A DNA stretch of 64,000 bases, taken from Donghicola sp041224595 (GTDB taxonomy: Bacteria; Pseudomonadota; Alphaproteobacteria; Rhodobacterales; Rhodobacteraceae). The notes under the pieces were generated by a model that had not been told where the DNA came from, did no database searches, and saw only the letters and a list, made by a program, of their open reading frames with translations. This document shows positions 1 to 8,135 of the stretch, one piece after another. The translations under genes were made by a program, and so were the position numbers. The stretch spans positions 39,061 to 103,060 of the forward strand of contig NZ_JBGFGN010000146.1 in NCBI RefSeq assembly GCF_041224595.1, given 5' to 3'. How positions within the stretch are numbered: position 1 is the first letter of the stretch; each line of letters begins with the position of its first letter.

Positions 1-805
1 GAAGACCACAACCTCGGCACATCTCGCGCAAAAGCTGGCGTTGGATGGTTATCGCGTGCTTGCCGTAGATCTGGACCCACAAGCCAGCTTGTCAGCTTTG
101 CACGGGTTTCAGCCGGAGTTCGATTTACTGGATGGCGGCACCCTGTATGACGCAATCCGGTACGATGATCCTGTGCCGTTGGCAGATGTCATCCAAAGCA
201 CCTACTTTACCAACCTCGACATCATTCCGGGCAACCTGGATCTGATGGAATTTGAACACGACACCCCAAAGGCTCTGGCAGAGCGTTCGGGCGATCTGTT
301 CTTTACGCGGGTCGGCGAAAAGCTTGCCGAGGTTGAAGCCAGCTATGATGTTGTGGTGATTGATTGCCCGCCCCAATTGGGCTTCTTGACGATGTCGGCA
401 TTGTCAGCGGCGACTGCGGTGTTGGTGACCGTGCATCCCCAGATGCTGGATGTTATGTCCATGTGCCAATTCCTGTTGATGACATCAAACTTGCTTGGGG
501 TCGTGGCCGAAGCCGGGGGCGATATGTCCTACGATTGGCTGCGCTATCTGGTGACGCGCTACGAGCCTGGTGATGGTCCGCAAAACCAGATGGTCAGTTT
601 CATGCGGTCGATGTTCGGGGAACATGTTCTGAATCATACAGCGCTGAAGTCGACTGCGATCAGTGATGCTGGGATCACTAAGCAGACCCTCTACGAGGTC
701 GAGAAGAACCAGTTCCACCGCGCCACATATGAACGGGCTATGGAAAGCCTGAACAATGTGAATGGCGAGATCGAGGATCTGATCCAGAAGGCTTGGGGGC
801 GCTGA
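1..805 (+). CDS. repA: RepA, ParA-type partition ATPase of a RepABC replicon (5' end cut by window)
   Basis: RepA is the Walker ATPase of RepABC replicons; with RepB it segregates the replicon and represses the repABC operon. The reading frame is already open at base 2, where codons for K-T-T-T (the end of the Walker A loop) are read, so the N-terminal HTH and the first half of the P-loop lie left of the window. Visible motifs are the A' box VDLDPQAS (about 68-91) and the Walker B region VVVIDCPPQLG near 350-381. The TGA stop overlaps the repB ATG (TGATG at 803-807), the usual translational coupling. The TTG near base 41 is internal and not a start. Family identity is confident because repB and repC follow in canonical order. 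Confidence 0.93.
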   Translation, partial: KTTTSAHLAQKLALDGYRVLAVDLDPQASLSALHGFQPEFDLLDGGTLYDAIRYDDPVPLADVIQSTYFTNLDIIPGNLDLMEFEHDTPKALAERSGDLFFTRVGEKLAEVEASYDVVVIDCPPQLGFLTMSALSAATAVLVTVHPQMLDVMSMCQFLLMTSNLLGVVAEAGGDMSYDWLRYLVTRYEPGDGPQNQMVSFMRSMFGEHVLNHTALKSTAISDAGITKQTLYEVEKNQFHRATYERAMESLNNVNGEIEDLIQKAWGR

Positions 806-1716
806 TGGCACGCAAGAACCTTCTTGGTAATCTGTCGAACCCAGCCGGAGAGGATGCACCTGCTCCGGCCAAACCGCGTCGGACCACCGGCGCGATCGGC
901 GCGGTGAGCCAACAGATAGCCGATCTGAAGACCCGCGCACTGGCTGAAATTCCGCCCGAGCTGATTGACGATGCCGGTCTCAAAGATCGTCTGGACGACG
1001 ACCCCGAAGGCCTCGCAGCGCTGGTTGCGTCGATCCGCGAATATGGGCAGCAAGTCCCTGTCCTACTGCGGCAGTCGCCGACCGATGGGAACCGCTACGA
1101 GATTGTTTATGGTCGCCGCCGCGTCGCTGCGCTGCGCGAGCTTGGCCTGCCCGTCCGCGCGATGGTGCGGGTTCTGAACGACCGCGATCTGATCGTGGCT
1201 CAGGGCCAGGAGAACGCAGCGCGCAAAGACCTGACCTTTATCGAGAAGGCGAACTTTGCAAGGCAGATGGTCGAGAACGGCTTCACCCGTAAGGTGATTT
1301 GCGATGCCCTCCATATCGATAAGACAGTGATCAGTCGGATGCTCTCGGTCACAGATGCGGTGCCCTACCCAATTATCATGGCCATCGGCGCTGCGCCGAG
1401 CGTTGGGCGTGACCGCTGGCTTTCGTTGGCTGCGCGCATCAAAGGCCGGCCGCTGGAACACATTACACAGCTGGCCGAGGGACAAACCTCTGATGATCGC
1501 TTTCAAGCGGTATTCGATGGTTTGGCGCCTGAAAAGTTACCCCGTCGCACGAGCCGCAAGGAACTGCGGAGTGAAGACGGCAGAGCGTTGGGTGAGGTCA
1601 GTCGCAAAGGCGACAAGACGGTCTTGACCCTCAAGGACAAGGACGGATTTGACGATTGGTTGATCCAGAACCTTGATCGGATTCATCAGGAGTTTCTGAA
1701 GAACTCCGGTGAATAG
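805..1716 (+). CDS. repB: RepB, ParB-type centromere-binding protein
   Basis: RepB binds parS-like palindromes and works with RepA in partition. The protein is about 303 residues when started at the ATG that overlaps the repA stop; a TTG four codons upstream is possible but less likely. The ParB core is clear: YGRRRVAALREL (the ParB GERR-type box), then QENAARKDLTFIEKA (the ENxxRxDL box), followed by a helix-turn-helix region around 'ICDALHIDKTVISRML'. The C-terminus is charged and probably a dimerisation segment. It lies in the repA-repB-repC operon, with the antisense RNA gene and a palindrome immediately downstream. Confidence 0.93.
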   Translation: MARKNLLGNLSNPAGEDAPAPAKPRRTTGAIGAVSQQIADLKTRALAEIPPELIDDAGLKDRLDDDPEGLAALVASIREYGQQVPVLLRQSPTDGNRYEIVYGRRRVAALRELGLPVRAMVRVLNDRDLIVAQGQENAARKDLTFIEKANFARQMVENGFTRKVICDALHIDKTVISRMLSVTDAVPYPIIMAIGAAPSVGRDRWLSLAARIKGRPLEHITQLAEGQTSDDRFQAVFDGLAPEKLPRRTSRKELRSEDGRALGEVSRKGDKTVLTLKDKDGFDDWLIQNLDRIHQEFLKNSGE

Positions 1717-1765
1717 AAGCAGAGCAGTAAACACAGGAAAAGGAGGCACGACACCCGGCACCAAA

Positions 1766-1836
1766 TAAGAAAAGACCCCCCAGAACTTTCGTCCCGAGAG
1801 GCCAATTCGTCTTAGCACCTCGAACCTACCCTTGGG
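1766..1836 (-). ncRNA. Counter-transcribed antisense RNA of the repABC operon (3' end and terminator; 5' end approximate)
   Basis: RepABC replicons encode a small antisense RNA between repB and repC that limits RepC synthesis. On the minus strand the sequence complementary to 1774-1803 forms a continuous 13-bp stem capped by a GAAA tetraloop (complement of 1787-1790), followed by a TTTTCTTATTT tract (1773 down to about 1763). Several pairs are G-U on the minus strand and become C/A mismatches on the plus strand, so the hairpin is strand-specific. This supports an intrinsic terminator of a minus-strand transcript. The promoter and 5' end were not located; the upper boundary is a guess just before the palindrome at 1838. 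Confidence 0.6.
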
Positions 1837-1837
1837 A

Positions 1838-1853
1838 GTTGACAGCTGTCAAC
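1838..1853. promoter_or_regulatory. Perfect 16-bp palindrome GTTGACAGCTGTCAAC, copy 1 (parS-like RepB site)
   Basis: This is a perfect inverted repeat in the repB-repC gap. An identical copy lies just after repC at 3109-3124. RepABC replicons carry short palindromes of this kind that bind RepB and determine partition and incompatibility. Each strand also contains TTGACA, so the site may overlap a -35 element. Confidence 0.75.
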
Positions 1854-1898
1854 CATCGTTGAGTCCGATGGGTGGTTTTTTGTGTCGTCGTGAAAAAT

Positions 1899-3077
1899 AT
1901 GGAACACATTTCAACGACGCCCTTTGGGCGGCGATCAGTTTCGGCTGGTCAATTGGCGGCGCAAGCGATGCTCGAGGCGCCGATCCCTGATGTCGTGCCT
2001 GACAAATGGACCATCATCAAAGAACTGACTGCCGCGCGCTTGGCCTTTGGAGTCACGGATCGCGATCTTGCAGTTCTGCACGCGTTGGTCAGCTTTCATC
2101 CGCACGATAGCCTTGCAGAGGGAGAGGGGACAATTGTCTTTCCTTCGAACGCTGCGCTGTCGGAACGGGCTCACGGGATGGCAGAAAGCACGCTACGACG
2201 CCATCTCGCGGCTTTGGTCAACGCGCAGTTGATTATTCGTCACGATAGTCCGAATGGCAAACGCTACGCGGCGCGTGGGGTGAATGGGGGGATCGATCGG
2301 GCCTTTGGTTTTGACCTGAGGCCGCTCTTGGTGCGGCTGCCAGAGATCGCCTCGGCGGCACACGAGGCACGCGCTGCTGCGCTGCGGCTCAAGCGCTTGC
2401 GCGAGGCGGTCGTGCTACGTCTGCGCGATGCGGCAAAGCTCATCGCATTTGGGCAAGAAGAGGTCCAAGCAGATTGGGACGAACTGCAGCACCGACTACG
2501 GCTTCTTCAACGTTCGATGCGACGCAAGCTCTATGCAGACGACTTGGCTCAGTTAAATCAGGAAGCCGAGACACTTCTAACAGAAGTGAATACCGTGCTT
2601 GTAAAATCTGATACAGAACTAATGGGCGGCAATGACGACGTTTCTGAGCGGCACTTACAATATTCAAACATACAACACTCAGATTCTGAACCTTCCTTAG
2701 AAAAGGAAAGGGCGGCGGATGCTGAGCCCTCAACTGGACCGAAGAGCAAGCTGCCTCTCTATCTTGTCGTGAAAGCTTGTCCGGATCTGAATGACTATGT
2801 GCCCTCTGGTGTGCATTCATGGGCAGAGCTTGTGGCAGCTGCCAACTTCATTCGACCTATGCTTGGCATATCCGATGATGCGTGGCGACGAGCCGAGACC
2901 GCAATGGGCGCCGAGGCAGCCGCAATCACTGTCGTTGGCATCTTGCAGCGCGCGAGTGAGATCAGAAGTCCGGGCGGATATTTGCGTGCATTGACCTCAA
3001 AGGCCGAGGACGGAGCGTTTTCACCTGGCCCGATGATCATGGCGTTGTTGGCGACTGACAACCAAAAGGCGGTGTGA
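1899..3077 (+). CDS. repC: RepC, replication initiator of the RepABC replicon
   Basis: RepC is the initiator protein; in this family the origin usually lies inside the repC coding sequence. Starting at MEHISTTPFGRR gives about 392 residues, the usual family length; an upstream GTG (1872) would add nine unlikely residues and was not chosen. The N-terminal half has winged-helix features (FPSNAALSERAHGMAESTLRRHLAALV), and the middle is a long charged helical region (about 160-240). The C-terminal domain follows a low-complexity linker near 245-290. Expression is probably limited by the antisense RNA in the 5' leader, and the gene is bracketed by identical palindromes. Confidence 0.93.
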   Translation: MEHISTTPFGRRSVSAGQLAAQAMLEAPIPDVVPDKWTIIKELTAARLAFGVTDRDLAVLHALVSFHPHDSLAEGEGTIVFPSNAALSERAHGMAESTLRRHLAALVNAQLIIRHDSPNGKRYAARGVNGGIDRAFGFDLRPLLVRLPEIASAAHEARAAALRLKRLREAVVLRLRDAAKLIAFGQEEVQADWDELQHRLRLLQRSMRRKLYADDLAQLNQEAETLLTEVNTVLVKSDTELMGGNDDVSERHLQYSNIQHSDSEPSLEKERAADAEPSTGPKSKLPLYLVVKACPDLNDYVPSGVHSWAELVAAANFIRPMLGISDDAWRRAETAMGAEAAAITVVGILQRASEIRSPGGYLRALTSKAEDGAFSPGPMIMALLATDNQKAV

Positions 3078-3398
3078 TGGTCAGGGCAGTTTGGGGGGTG
3101 TTGGAAAGGTTGACAGCTGTCAACTCATTGAGAGAACGCGTTTTTTCGTCGCCATCACTTCAAAACCGTTTTTCCAAGGGATCTCACATTCGTGACAAGT
3201 GCGAGACTTTTCCGGAAGTCCTTCGGAAAAGCGTTTTGACAAGATTTGGCGGGAGTGATGCCGAACGCGTTGCATTCGACACGATATCTGGTTGTGTTTG
3301 CCAAGATAATTGGCTCGGTAAACGTTAATCGTGAGGAGTTTTTGTTTTGCGTTGGAAGTGGTTTCGACGTAAATTAGAGCAGAGCAGAAAATAACGTT
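3078..3398. other. repC-parA2 intergenic region
   Basis: This 321-bp stretch has no convincing gene. It holds palindrome copy 2, then an AT-richer segment with the inverted repeat TTTTCCG (3208-3214) / CGGAAAA (3224-3230) separated by 9 bp, a possible operator or centromere site for the second ParA/ParB pair. No intrinsic terminator for repC was recognised. Confidence 0.5.
3109..3124. promoter_or_regulatory. Perfect 16-bp palindrome GTTGACAGCTGTCAAC, copy 2 (parS-like RepB site)
   Basis: Identical to the palindrome at 1838-1853 and placed 31 bp after the repC stop. Two exact 16-bp copies 1.27 kb apart flanking repC are very unlikely by chance and fit the RepB centromere/incompatibility sites of RepABC replicons. 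Confidence 0.75.
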
Positions 3399-4706
3399 GT
3401 GAGACAACTCGTGTACACCCATGACGAATTAAGCCATCTTCAGGCACAATCTCTGAAACTTCAGAGCTGGATCCGGCAGCAGACCTTCAGCCCGGAAAAC
3501 ATCAAGCGCTTGCGCCGTTTTTCGAGTTGGGAAGTTTCCGAACTGATCCTGGGGATCAATCAGTCGACGTTTCGCGGGCGGCTGGCCGCGGATCCGAACC
3601 TACCCGGTGGCGAGGTTGAACCCGAAGGACGTCAGCGCTGGTTTACGCTCGATGAAATCAACGAGCTTCGCCGTCGGATCAAGGTCAACAAGAAGTCGTT
3701 GATGCCCCCGCGGCCAGAAGGAAAGCGTGCGTTCCGTGCGGCAATTGCCAACTTCAAGGGCGGGGCAGGCAAATCTACTGTCGCTCTGCACTTTGCTCAT
3801 GCGGCTGCACTGGATGGCTATCGTGTCTTGCTGGTGGATTTCGATCCACAAGCGACCCTATCCCATTCGATGGGGCTTACGGATGTGGCCGAGGAATACA
3901 CGGTTTGGGGAATTATGGCGCGCGATTTGATCCGCGAGACAGACCGGATGAACGCAGCTGTGGTCGGCGCGGCAAGTGGAACCGCCCTGCCCCAACGTCA
4001 GATTCCTGCATCGATCAGAGAGATGGGTCTGGATTCCTTACGCCCGTCGGATTTCATCAAGCCGAGCGCTTGGAGCACAATCGATGTTGTCCCCAGCTGT
4101 GCCAACGCAGCTTTCGTCGAATTTGCGAGCGCCCAATACCGGCATTTGAACCCAGAATGGAGCTTCTTTGCTTGTGTATCGCGCTATCTGGATAGCCTGC
4201 CGGACGACGCATATGACCTGATCATCTTCGACTGTCCCCCTGCGATTGGCTATCAGTCGATGAATGCGGTTTTCGCGGCTGATATGCTCTATATCCCCTC
4301 GGGACCTGGATACTGGGAGTATGACTCCACAACGAGCTTTATTGGCCAATTGGCCGAAGCGCTCGAGGATTTGTCCGCTGGCTATGAGGGCAGTGTTCCG
4401 GGCTGCAACATGAGCCTACCCAAAGCGTTTGCTGACATAAAATTCCTGATGACCCGATACGAGCCCGGCAATGATCTGCACCGTGCAATGTATGAAGCGT
4501 TTCAGAAAGTCTTTGGCGATCACGTGACAAATAATCCTGTTGAGATGACGCGTGCGGTCGAGCAATCCGGCCGCTTTCTCGCGTCGGTCTACGAGATCGA
4601 CTACCGCGATATGACACGCGAGACGTGGCGCCGCGCGCGCGCCAGCTTTGATCGCGCCTACGAGGAGTTCCGCGGCAACATCATCACTGCTTGGGACAAG
4701 ATCTGA
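3399..4706 (+). CDS. parA: Second ParA-type partition ATPase, full length with N-terminal HTH
   Basis: A 435-residue plasmid-type ParA. Residues about 40-95 are a MerR-like DNA-binding segment (FSSWEVSELILGI through WFTLDEINELRR), followed by Walker A KGGAGKST at 120-127, the A' box LVDFDPQATL at 145-154 and Walker B LIIFDCPPAIG near 274. It starts at GTG with a weak ribosome-binding site. It is clearly different from the repA copy at the window start, so it is not a recent duplication. parB2 follows 11 bp after its stop. The N-terminal HTH suggests autoregulation of the parAB promoter. It probably belongs to a second replicon type whose initiator is not next to it here. Confidence 0.9.
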   Translation: MRQLVYTHDELSHLQAQSLKLQSWIRQQTFSPENIKRLRRFSSWEVSELILGINQSTFRGRLAADPNLPGGEVEPEGRQRWFTLDEINELRRRIKVNKKSLMPPRPEGKRAFRAAIANFKGGAGKSTVALHFAHAAALDGYRVLLVDFDPQATLSHSMGLTDVAEEYTVWGIMARDLIRETDRMNAAVVGAASGTALPQRQIPASIREMGLDSLRPSDFIKPSAWSTIDVVPSCANAAFVEFASAQYRHLNPEWSFFACVSRYLDSLPDDAYDLIIFDCPPAIGYQSMNAVFAADMLYIPSGPGYWEYDSTTSFIGQLAEALEDLSAGYEGSVPGCNMSLPKAFADIKFLMTRYEPGNDLHRAMYEAFQKVFGDHVTNNPVEMTRAVEQSGRFLASVYEIDYRDMTRETWRRARASFDRAYEEFRGNIITAWDKI

Positions 4707-4717
4707 GGAGAACGGCT

Positions 4718-5806
4718 ATGGCCAAGAAACGCCGGATGTTCGACATCAACATGCCTACGGATCTGCCTGCGGACACGCCCGAGGCGGCTGTGCCGAGCAG
4801 CGCCCCTGCCCCGCGTCGCGGGCCTATGGCTACTGCGATCTCAGAGGCTGCAAACAGCACACGGCAGCGTCAGGAAATCGAAGCGAAGATCCGCGCTGAG
4901 AACGACGCGCTGGCTCATGAACATGTTCGGCTCAAGGGCATGGGCCTGATCATGGAATTGGTGCCCTTAAACGCCATTTCCACGAGCAAGTTGACTCGGG
5001 ATCGCGCCAAAGGCCCAGACCTTGAGCTGGCGGAATTAAAGCAATCGATTTCGGAAATCGGCTTGTCCAACCCAATTCGGCTCGAGACGCGTTCGGATGG
5101 TCTTTATGAATTGGTACAGGGCTATCGCCGGCTGTCTGCCTACCGAGAGCTATTTGACGCGACAGGACATGCGGAATTTTCGGCAATCCCGGCCGTTGTG
5201 ACCGAGGCAGGCGATACGCTCGAGGATCTATATCGGCGTATGGTCGATGAGAACCTTGTGCGCAAAGATATTTCCTTTGGGGAAATGGCAAAACTTGCTT
5301 TGGAATACGCGAATGATCCCGAGACTGAAGAGCATGACGCCGACAAGGCTGTTGCCACTCTGTTTAAATCGGCTGGTTATCAGAAACGCAGCTACATTCG
5401 GAATTTCATCCGTGTTGTTCGCGCACTCGACGGCCATCTCAAATACCTGCCTCAGATACCTCGGTCTCTGGGGCTGGCGCTCGCTGCTGCCATAGAAGCA
5501 AAATTGGAGACGGGTGCGAAAATTGCCAAAGCGCTGGATGCTGCGCCTTCGCGCACGGCTGAAGAAGAGCTCGAAATTCTGCGTGGCTTTGCAAATGATG
5601 GCGGGGCAAAAGTGACAGCTGCCAAGAAAAAATCTGCGAGCCCTGCCCCAACGCGCAGCACTTTTTCAATGCCGGTTGGATCAGGCTCGGCGAAGTGTAC
5701 GGCCGCGCGCGGAAAACTAGAGATTAAACTGGATCGAGATTTCTCTTCAATAGACCAGGCGCGCCTTGAGGCTGCAATCAAACAGCTGCTGACATCATTG
5801 GATTAA
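4718..5806 (+). CDS. parB: Second ParB-type partition protein
   Basis: About 362 residues when started at ATG 4718, which has GAGGAG at a good distance; a start inside parA2 (4691) is less likely. The ParB core is seen as VQGYRRLSAYREL and VDENLVRKDISFGEMAKLA, then a putative HTH around the YQKRSYIRNFIRVV segment. The C-terminal third is Ala/Lys/Pro rich and ends in a short hydrophobic/charged dimerisation-like tail. It is co-transcribed with parA2 and followed by a strong terminator at 5837-5865. It differs from RepB at 805-1716 in length and N-terminus, so the two partition systems are probably not interchangeable. Confidence 0.9.
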   Translation: MAKKRRMFDINMPTDLPADTPEAAVPSSAPAPRRGPMATAISEAANSTRQRQEIEAKIRAENDALAHEHVRLKGMGLIMELVPLNAISTSKLTRDRAKGPDLELAELKQSISEIGLSNPIRLETRSDGLYELVQGYRRLSAYRELFDATGHAEFSAIPAVVTEAGDTLEDLYRRMVDENLVRKDISFGEMAKLALEYANDPETEEHDADKAVATLFKSAGYQKRSYIRNFIRVVRALDGHLKYLPQIPRSLGLALAAAIEAKLETGAKIAKALDAAPSRTAEEELEILRGFANDGGAKVTAAKKKSASPAPTRSTFSMPVGSGSAKCTAARGKLEIKLDRDFSSIDQARLEAAIKQLLTSLD

Positions 5807-5830
5807 CGGTTCCCGATTGGGATGACTGCC

Positions 5831-7366
5831 TCACTGGCCCTCCGGTTTCCGGAGGGCTTTTTTTTCGGCTGCGTTCTCTTCTTCCATATTAGGGAAGAGG
5901 CAGCGAAATTGCATTCCACTGGTAGTGGGGTTGGGCCTGACCGAGATTTTGCCGCCCAAGGCATCGACCAATCGGCCCGCATAGGCCATCGACAGATCAT
6001 TCTGGGTTTCGGCTGTCCCGCTTGATCTGAATGGCTGAAAAATGCGGGATTGTGCGGCGTGGGAAAGACGGCTGCCGTTGTCCTCTACAGTCAAGACGAG
6101 GCCCTCTTGGTCCATGGCCCACGCGACAACGACGTTCGGCGTCGATGGGTCGGCGCGGCCGAGAGCGTTTTCCATGAGTGTCGAGATGATCGAGGCCAAT
6201 GCGTTTTCATCCGTATGAATAGAAACGTTTGCGCCCTGAAGCGCCACGGCGTCAACCGCGTTGGTAGGGAGAGCTGAGACCAGACGTTCGATGATGGGTG
6301 AAATAGCGACGTTGGTGCGCCTTGGAACGTAGTGGCACAGATCAACATATGCGACAAAAGCATCAAGTCGCTCGTAAAGTGTCTCTGCTCGGTCTGCCAG
6401 TAAATCCGCGCGCGATCCGATTTTATCATAGGCTTTATCTGCTAGGTCCTCTCGCAGCCAATCGGTGGTCTGGACAATCCCCCGTGCTGGCGAGCGCAGG
6501 TCGTGAGCCAGAGCATAGACGAGATCCTGAATAACAGCGCTTTGACGTTCCAGCGTCGTGTTACGCGTCTCGCTTTCCTTTACTGTTGTTAGGAAGACGT
6601 CGACCCCTTTGGTGATGCTGCTGGCACCAAATATGAGGACTCCTATAAAAAGGGCGTCGACGGCGATGTGCGCGCCCTCCCCGCTTTGGAGATGGGCGAA
6701 CATGTCGGAGAATATGAAATAGGCGATCGCCGGTAATGGAGTGGCGAGCGCGACGATTTTGGCATTCGCGCGTTGGGAAGCATCTATGAAATCAAGTGCC
6801 CCGCTGAGAAGGAGGATCGCTGCGATGTATAGGTTGATCCCAGGTGTCGGCTGCCAACCATGGCTTTCGAGTTGGGCGGAGAGCCCGGTAAGCGTGGAAA
6901 ATAGCCCAAATCCTGCGATGACGATGACCATTGCTTGCCTTGAAAGCAGGATAAACACCGTATCGTTCTTGTCCTGAAGCTTCGCGCGTATGGAGACGAT
7001 GATCGCTAGGGCGACTTCGGGGTCCATGAACCAATGGTAGGGCCAAGTGTCTTGCGGCGATGGCGCTTGCAAACTGAAATAGAGAGCAGCGATCAGAGAA
7101 ATCAAACCGGTGAAAAGTAGAGCCAAGGCCCCTACCCTTCTTTTTGATTTCAAACCTTCGCCAACCCCGTAGAGAAGTAGAAATGCCAGAAGCGCGGTAC
7201 CAAGGCTATCCGGCATTGATGGCAGTGTCTTTGGATCATACGGTATTGTGAGACCGCCGAAGATCCACGAAAGCGCTAATGCGACACAAGAGGCAATTAG
7301 CAACACATAACGCAGTTTCCGACCGTGTCGGTGCGTTATTTCCTGAATTGTTTCGAAAAGCTGCAT
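5831..7366 (-). CDS. Membrane histidine kinase with divergent ATP-binding domain
   Basis: A 511-residue sensor kinase. The N-terminal ~250 residues contain several hydrophobic segments (about 19-40, 56-68, 78-97, 145-160, 178-192, 205-220, 236-250), with no recognised extracellular sensor. The HisKA box is ALAHDLRSPARG with His288. The catalytic domain is unusual: the N box is LMENALG (397-403), the G1 box reads EDNGSRL instead of DxGxG, and the expected glycine-rich G2 box is NDLSMAYAGRLV. ATP binding may be weak. No response regulator is adjacent. Together with the HPt-like gene and the kinase at 8132-10333 it forms a local signalling cluster. Its last eight codons overlap the parAB2 terminator. 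Confidence 0.82.
   Translation of the reverse strand: MQLFETIQEITHRHGRKLRYVLLIASCVALALSWIFGGLTIPYDPKTLPSMPDSLGTALLAFLLLYGVGEGLKSKRRVGALALLFTGLISLIAALYFSLQAPSPQDTWPYHWFMDPEVALAIIVSIRAKLQDKNDTVFILLSRQAMVIVIAGFGLFSTLTGLSAQLESHGWQPTPGINLYIAAILLLSGALDFIDASQRANAKIVALATPLPAIAYFIFSDMFAHLQSGEGAHIAVDALFIGVLIFGASSITKGVDVFLTTVKESETRNTTLERQSAVIQDLVYALAHDLRSPARGIVQTTDWLREDLADKAYDKIGSRADLLADRAETLYERLDAFVAYVDLCHYVPRRTNVAISPIIERLVSALPTNAVDAVALQGANVSIHTDENALASIISTLMENALGRADPSTPNVVVAWAMDQEGLVLTVEDNGSRLSHAAQSRIFQPFRSSGTAETQNDLSMAYAGRLVDALGGKISVRPNPTTSGMQFRCLFPNMEEENAAEKKALRKPEGQ
5837..5865 (+). terminator. Intrinsic terminator after parAB2
   Basis: Stem GCCCTCCGG / CCGGAGGGC (5837-5845, 5849-5857) with a TTT loop, followed by eight T residues (5858-5865). 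The stem lies inside the last codons of the oppositely oriented histidine kinase gene, which ends at 5831. Confidence 0.88.
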
Positions 7367-7808
7367 TGTAAAGTTCGCTGCCTATGTGCTGCCTTCTTCG
7401 ACTATACGTTCTGGCCTCCAAAAATGGGCCTAGTAAGACCGAATTTATTGCAAAGCTGCCTTTGTATCAGAGTACCCATCTCATTCTTCCCCTTGGGGAA
7501 GGTGAAGTCTGGACTATATATAGTGACGAAGGGTTCTGATTCAGAAATATTAGACCATATGATGTCTCTGGTGGGCTGACAGACGCCAGTTTTGTTAGTC
7601 TACGCGTGTTTTATTGGTCACTATCTGGAACGAAATGTCTGGGTCACAGTGTCTATTTTTGCAAAAGACAGGGAATTTTCTTTGTTCTTTAGGCTAAACA
7701 GCCCCTGTTCTTGCCGGGGAACGCCGCTTTTCAATGGTAGCTACGACTGCAACTCCCTTTTTGCGGCTGTGTAACTGTGTAAAAAGTCGCGCAGAAGGCG
7801 AGTTTTGG
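7367..7808. other. Intergenic region between kinase 1 and the HPt-like gene
   Basis: About 440 bp with no convincing gene. It must contain the promoters of the leftward kinase and of the rightward HPt-like gene. It holds the short palindrome at 7486-7501 and an AT-rich stretch (CTATATATAG near 7515) that could be promoter sequence. Confidence 0.5.
7486..7501. repeat. Short palindrome CTTCCCC-TT-GGGGAAG, one of four related copies
   Basis: Inverted repeat of 7 bp with a 2-bp centre. The same TTCCCC-NN-GGGGAA core, exact or shortened, recurs at 10448-10469, 13873-13884 and 27603-27618, suggesting a small dispersed palindromic element. Confidence 0.5.
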
Positions 7809-8135
7809 ATGACGACAATGGAAGATTTTAAGAACGCTGCATTTCCCAAAGGGCTCACAGACCCAGACTTGGTGGACCTGTATCCCCACGCCATTGCACG
7901 AATGGTCGAAGACATCGATACAATGATCACGCTTGTGGCTGAAAAAGAGTTTCAGCGCGCATGTTTTACAGCCTTTAAGCTACACGGGATCGCCGCTCTG
8001 TTTCGTATGGATGAATTTTCTGCAGCACTGACAGCGATTATCGAGAGCCTCGAGAACAAAGACAGCCATGCCAGTGTCCAGCTAGAAGATTTGGGAGCCA
8101 AAGCGCGTCTCCAGCTGTGTTCGAAACGGAACTAA
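7809..8135 (+). CDS. Small HPt-like protein lacking the phospho-accepting His
   Basis: About 108 residues from the ATG at 7809, which has AAGGCGAG upstream; an in-frame ATG at 7734 would add a cysteine-containing tail with no similarity to the fold and was not chosen. The helical pattern resembles a histidine phosphotransfer (HPt) domain. The segment aligned with the HPt signature AHTLKG reads AFKLHG (residues 55-60): Phe56 takes the phospho-His position and His59 the lysine position. It lies between two histidine kinases and its 3' end overlaps the second kinase by 4 bp. It could be a non-phosphorylatable binding partner or decoy, or use another residue. The family assignment rests on the aligned motif and length only. 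Confidence 0.55.
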   Translation: MTTMEDFKNAAFPKGLTDPDLVDLYPHAIARMVEDIDTMITLVAEKEFQRACFTAFKLHGIAALFRMDEFSAALTAIIESLENKDSHASVQLEDLGAKARLQLCSKRN

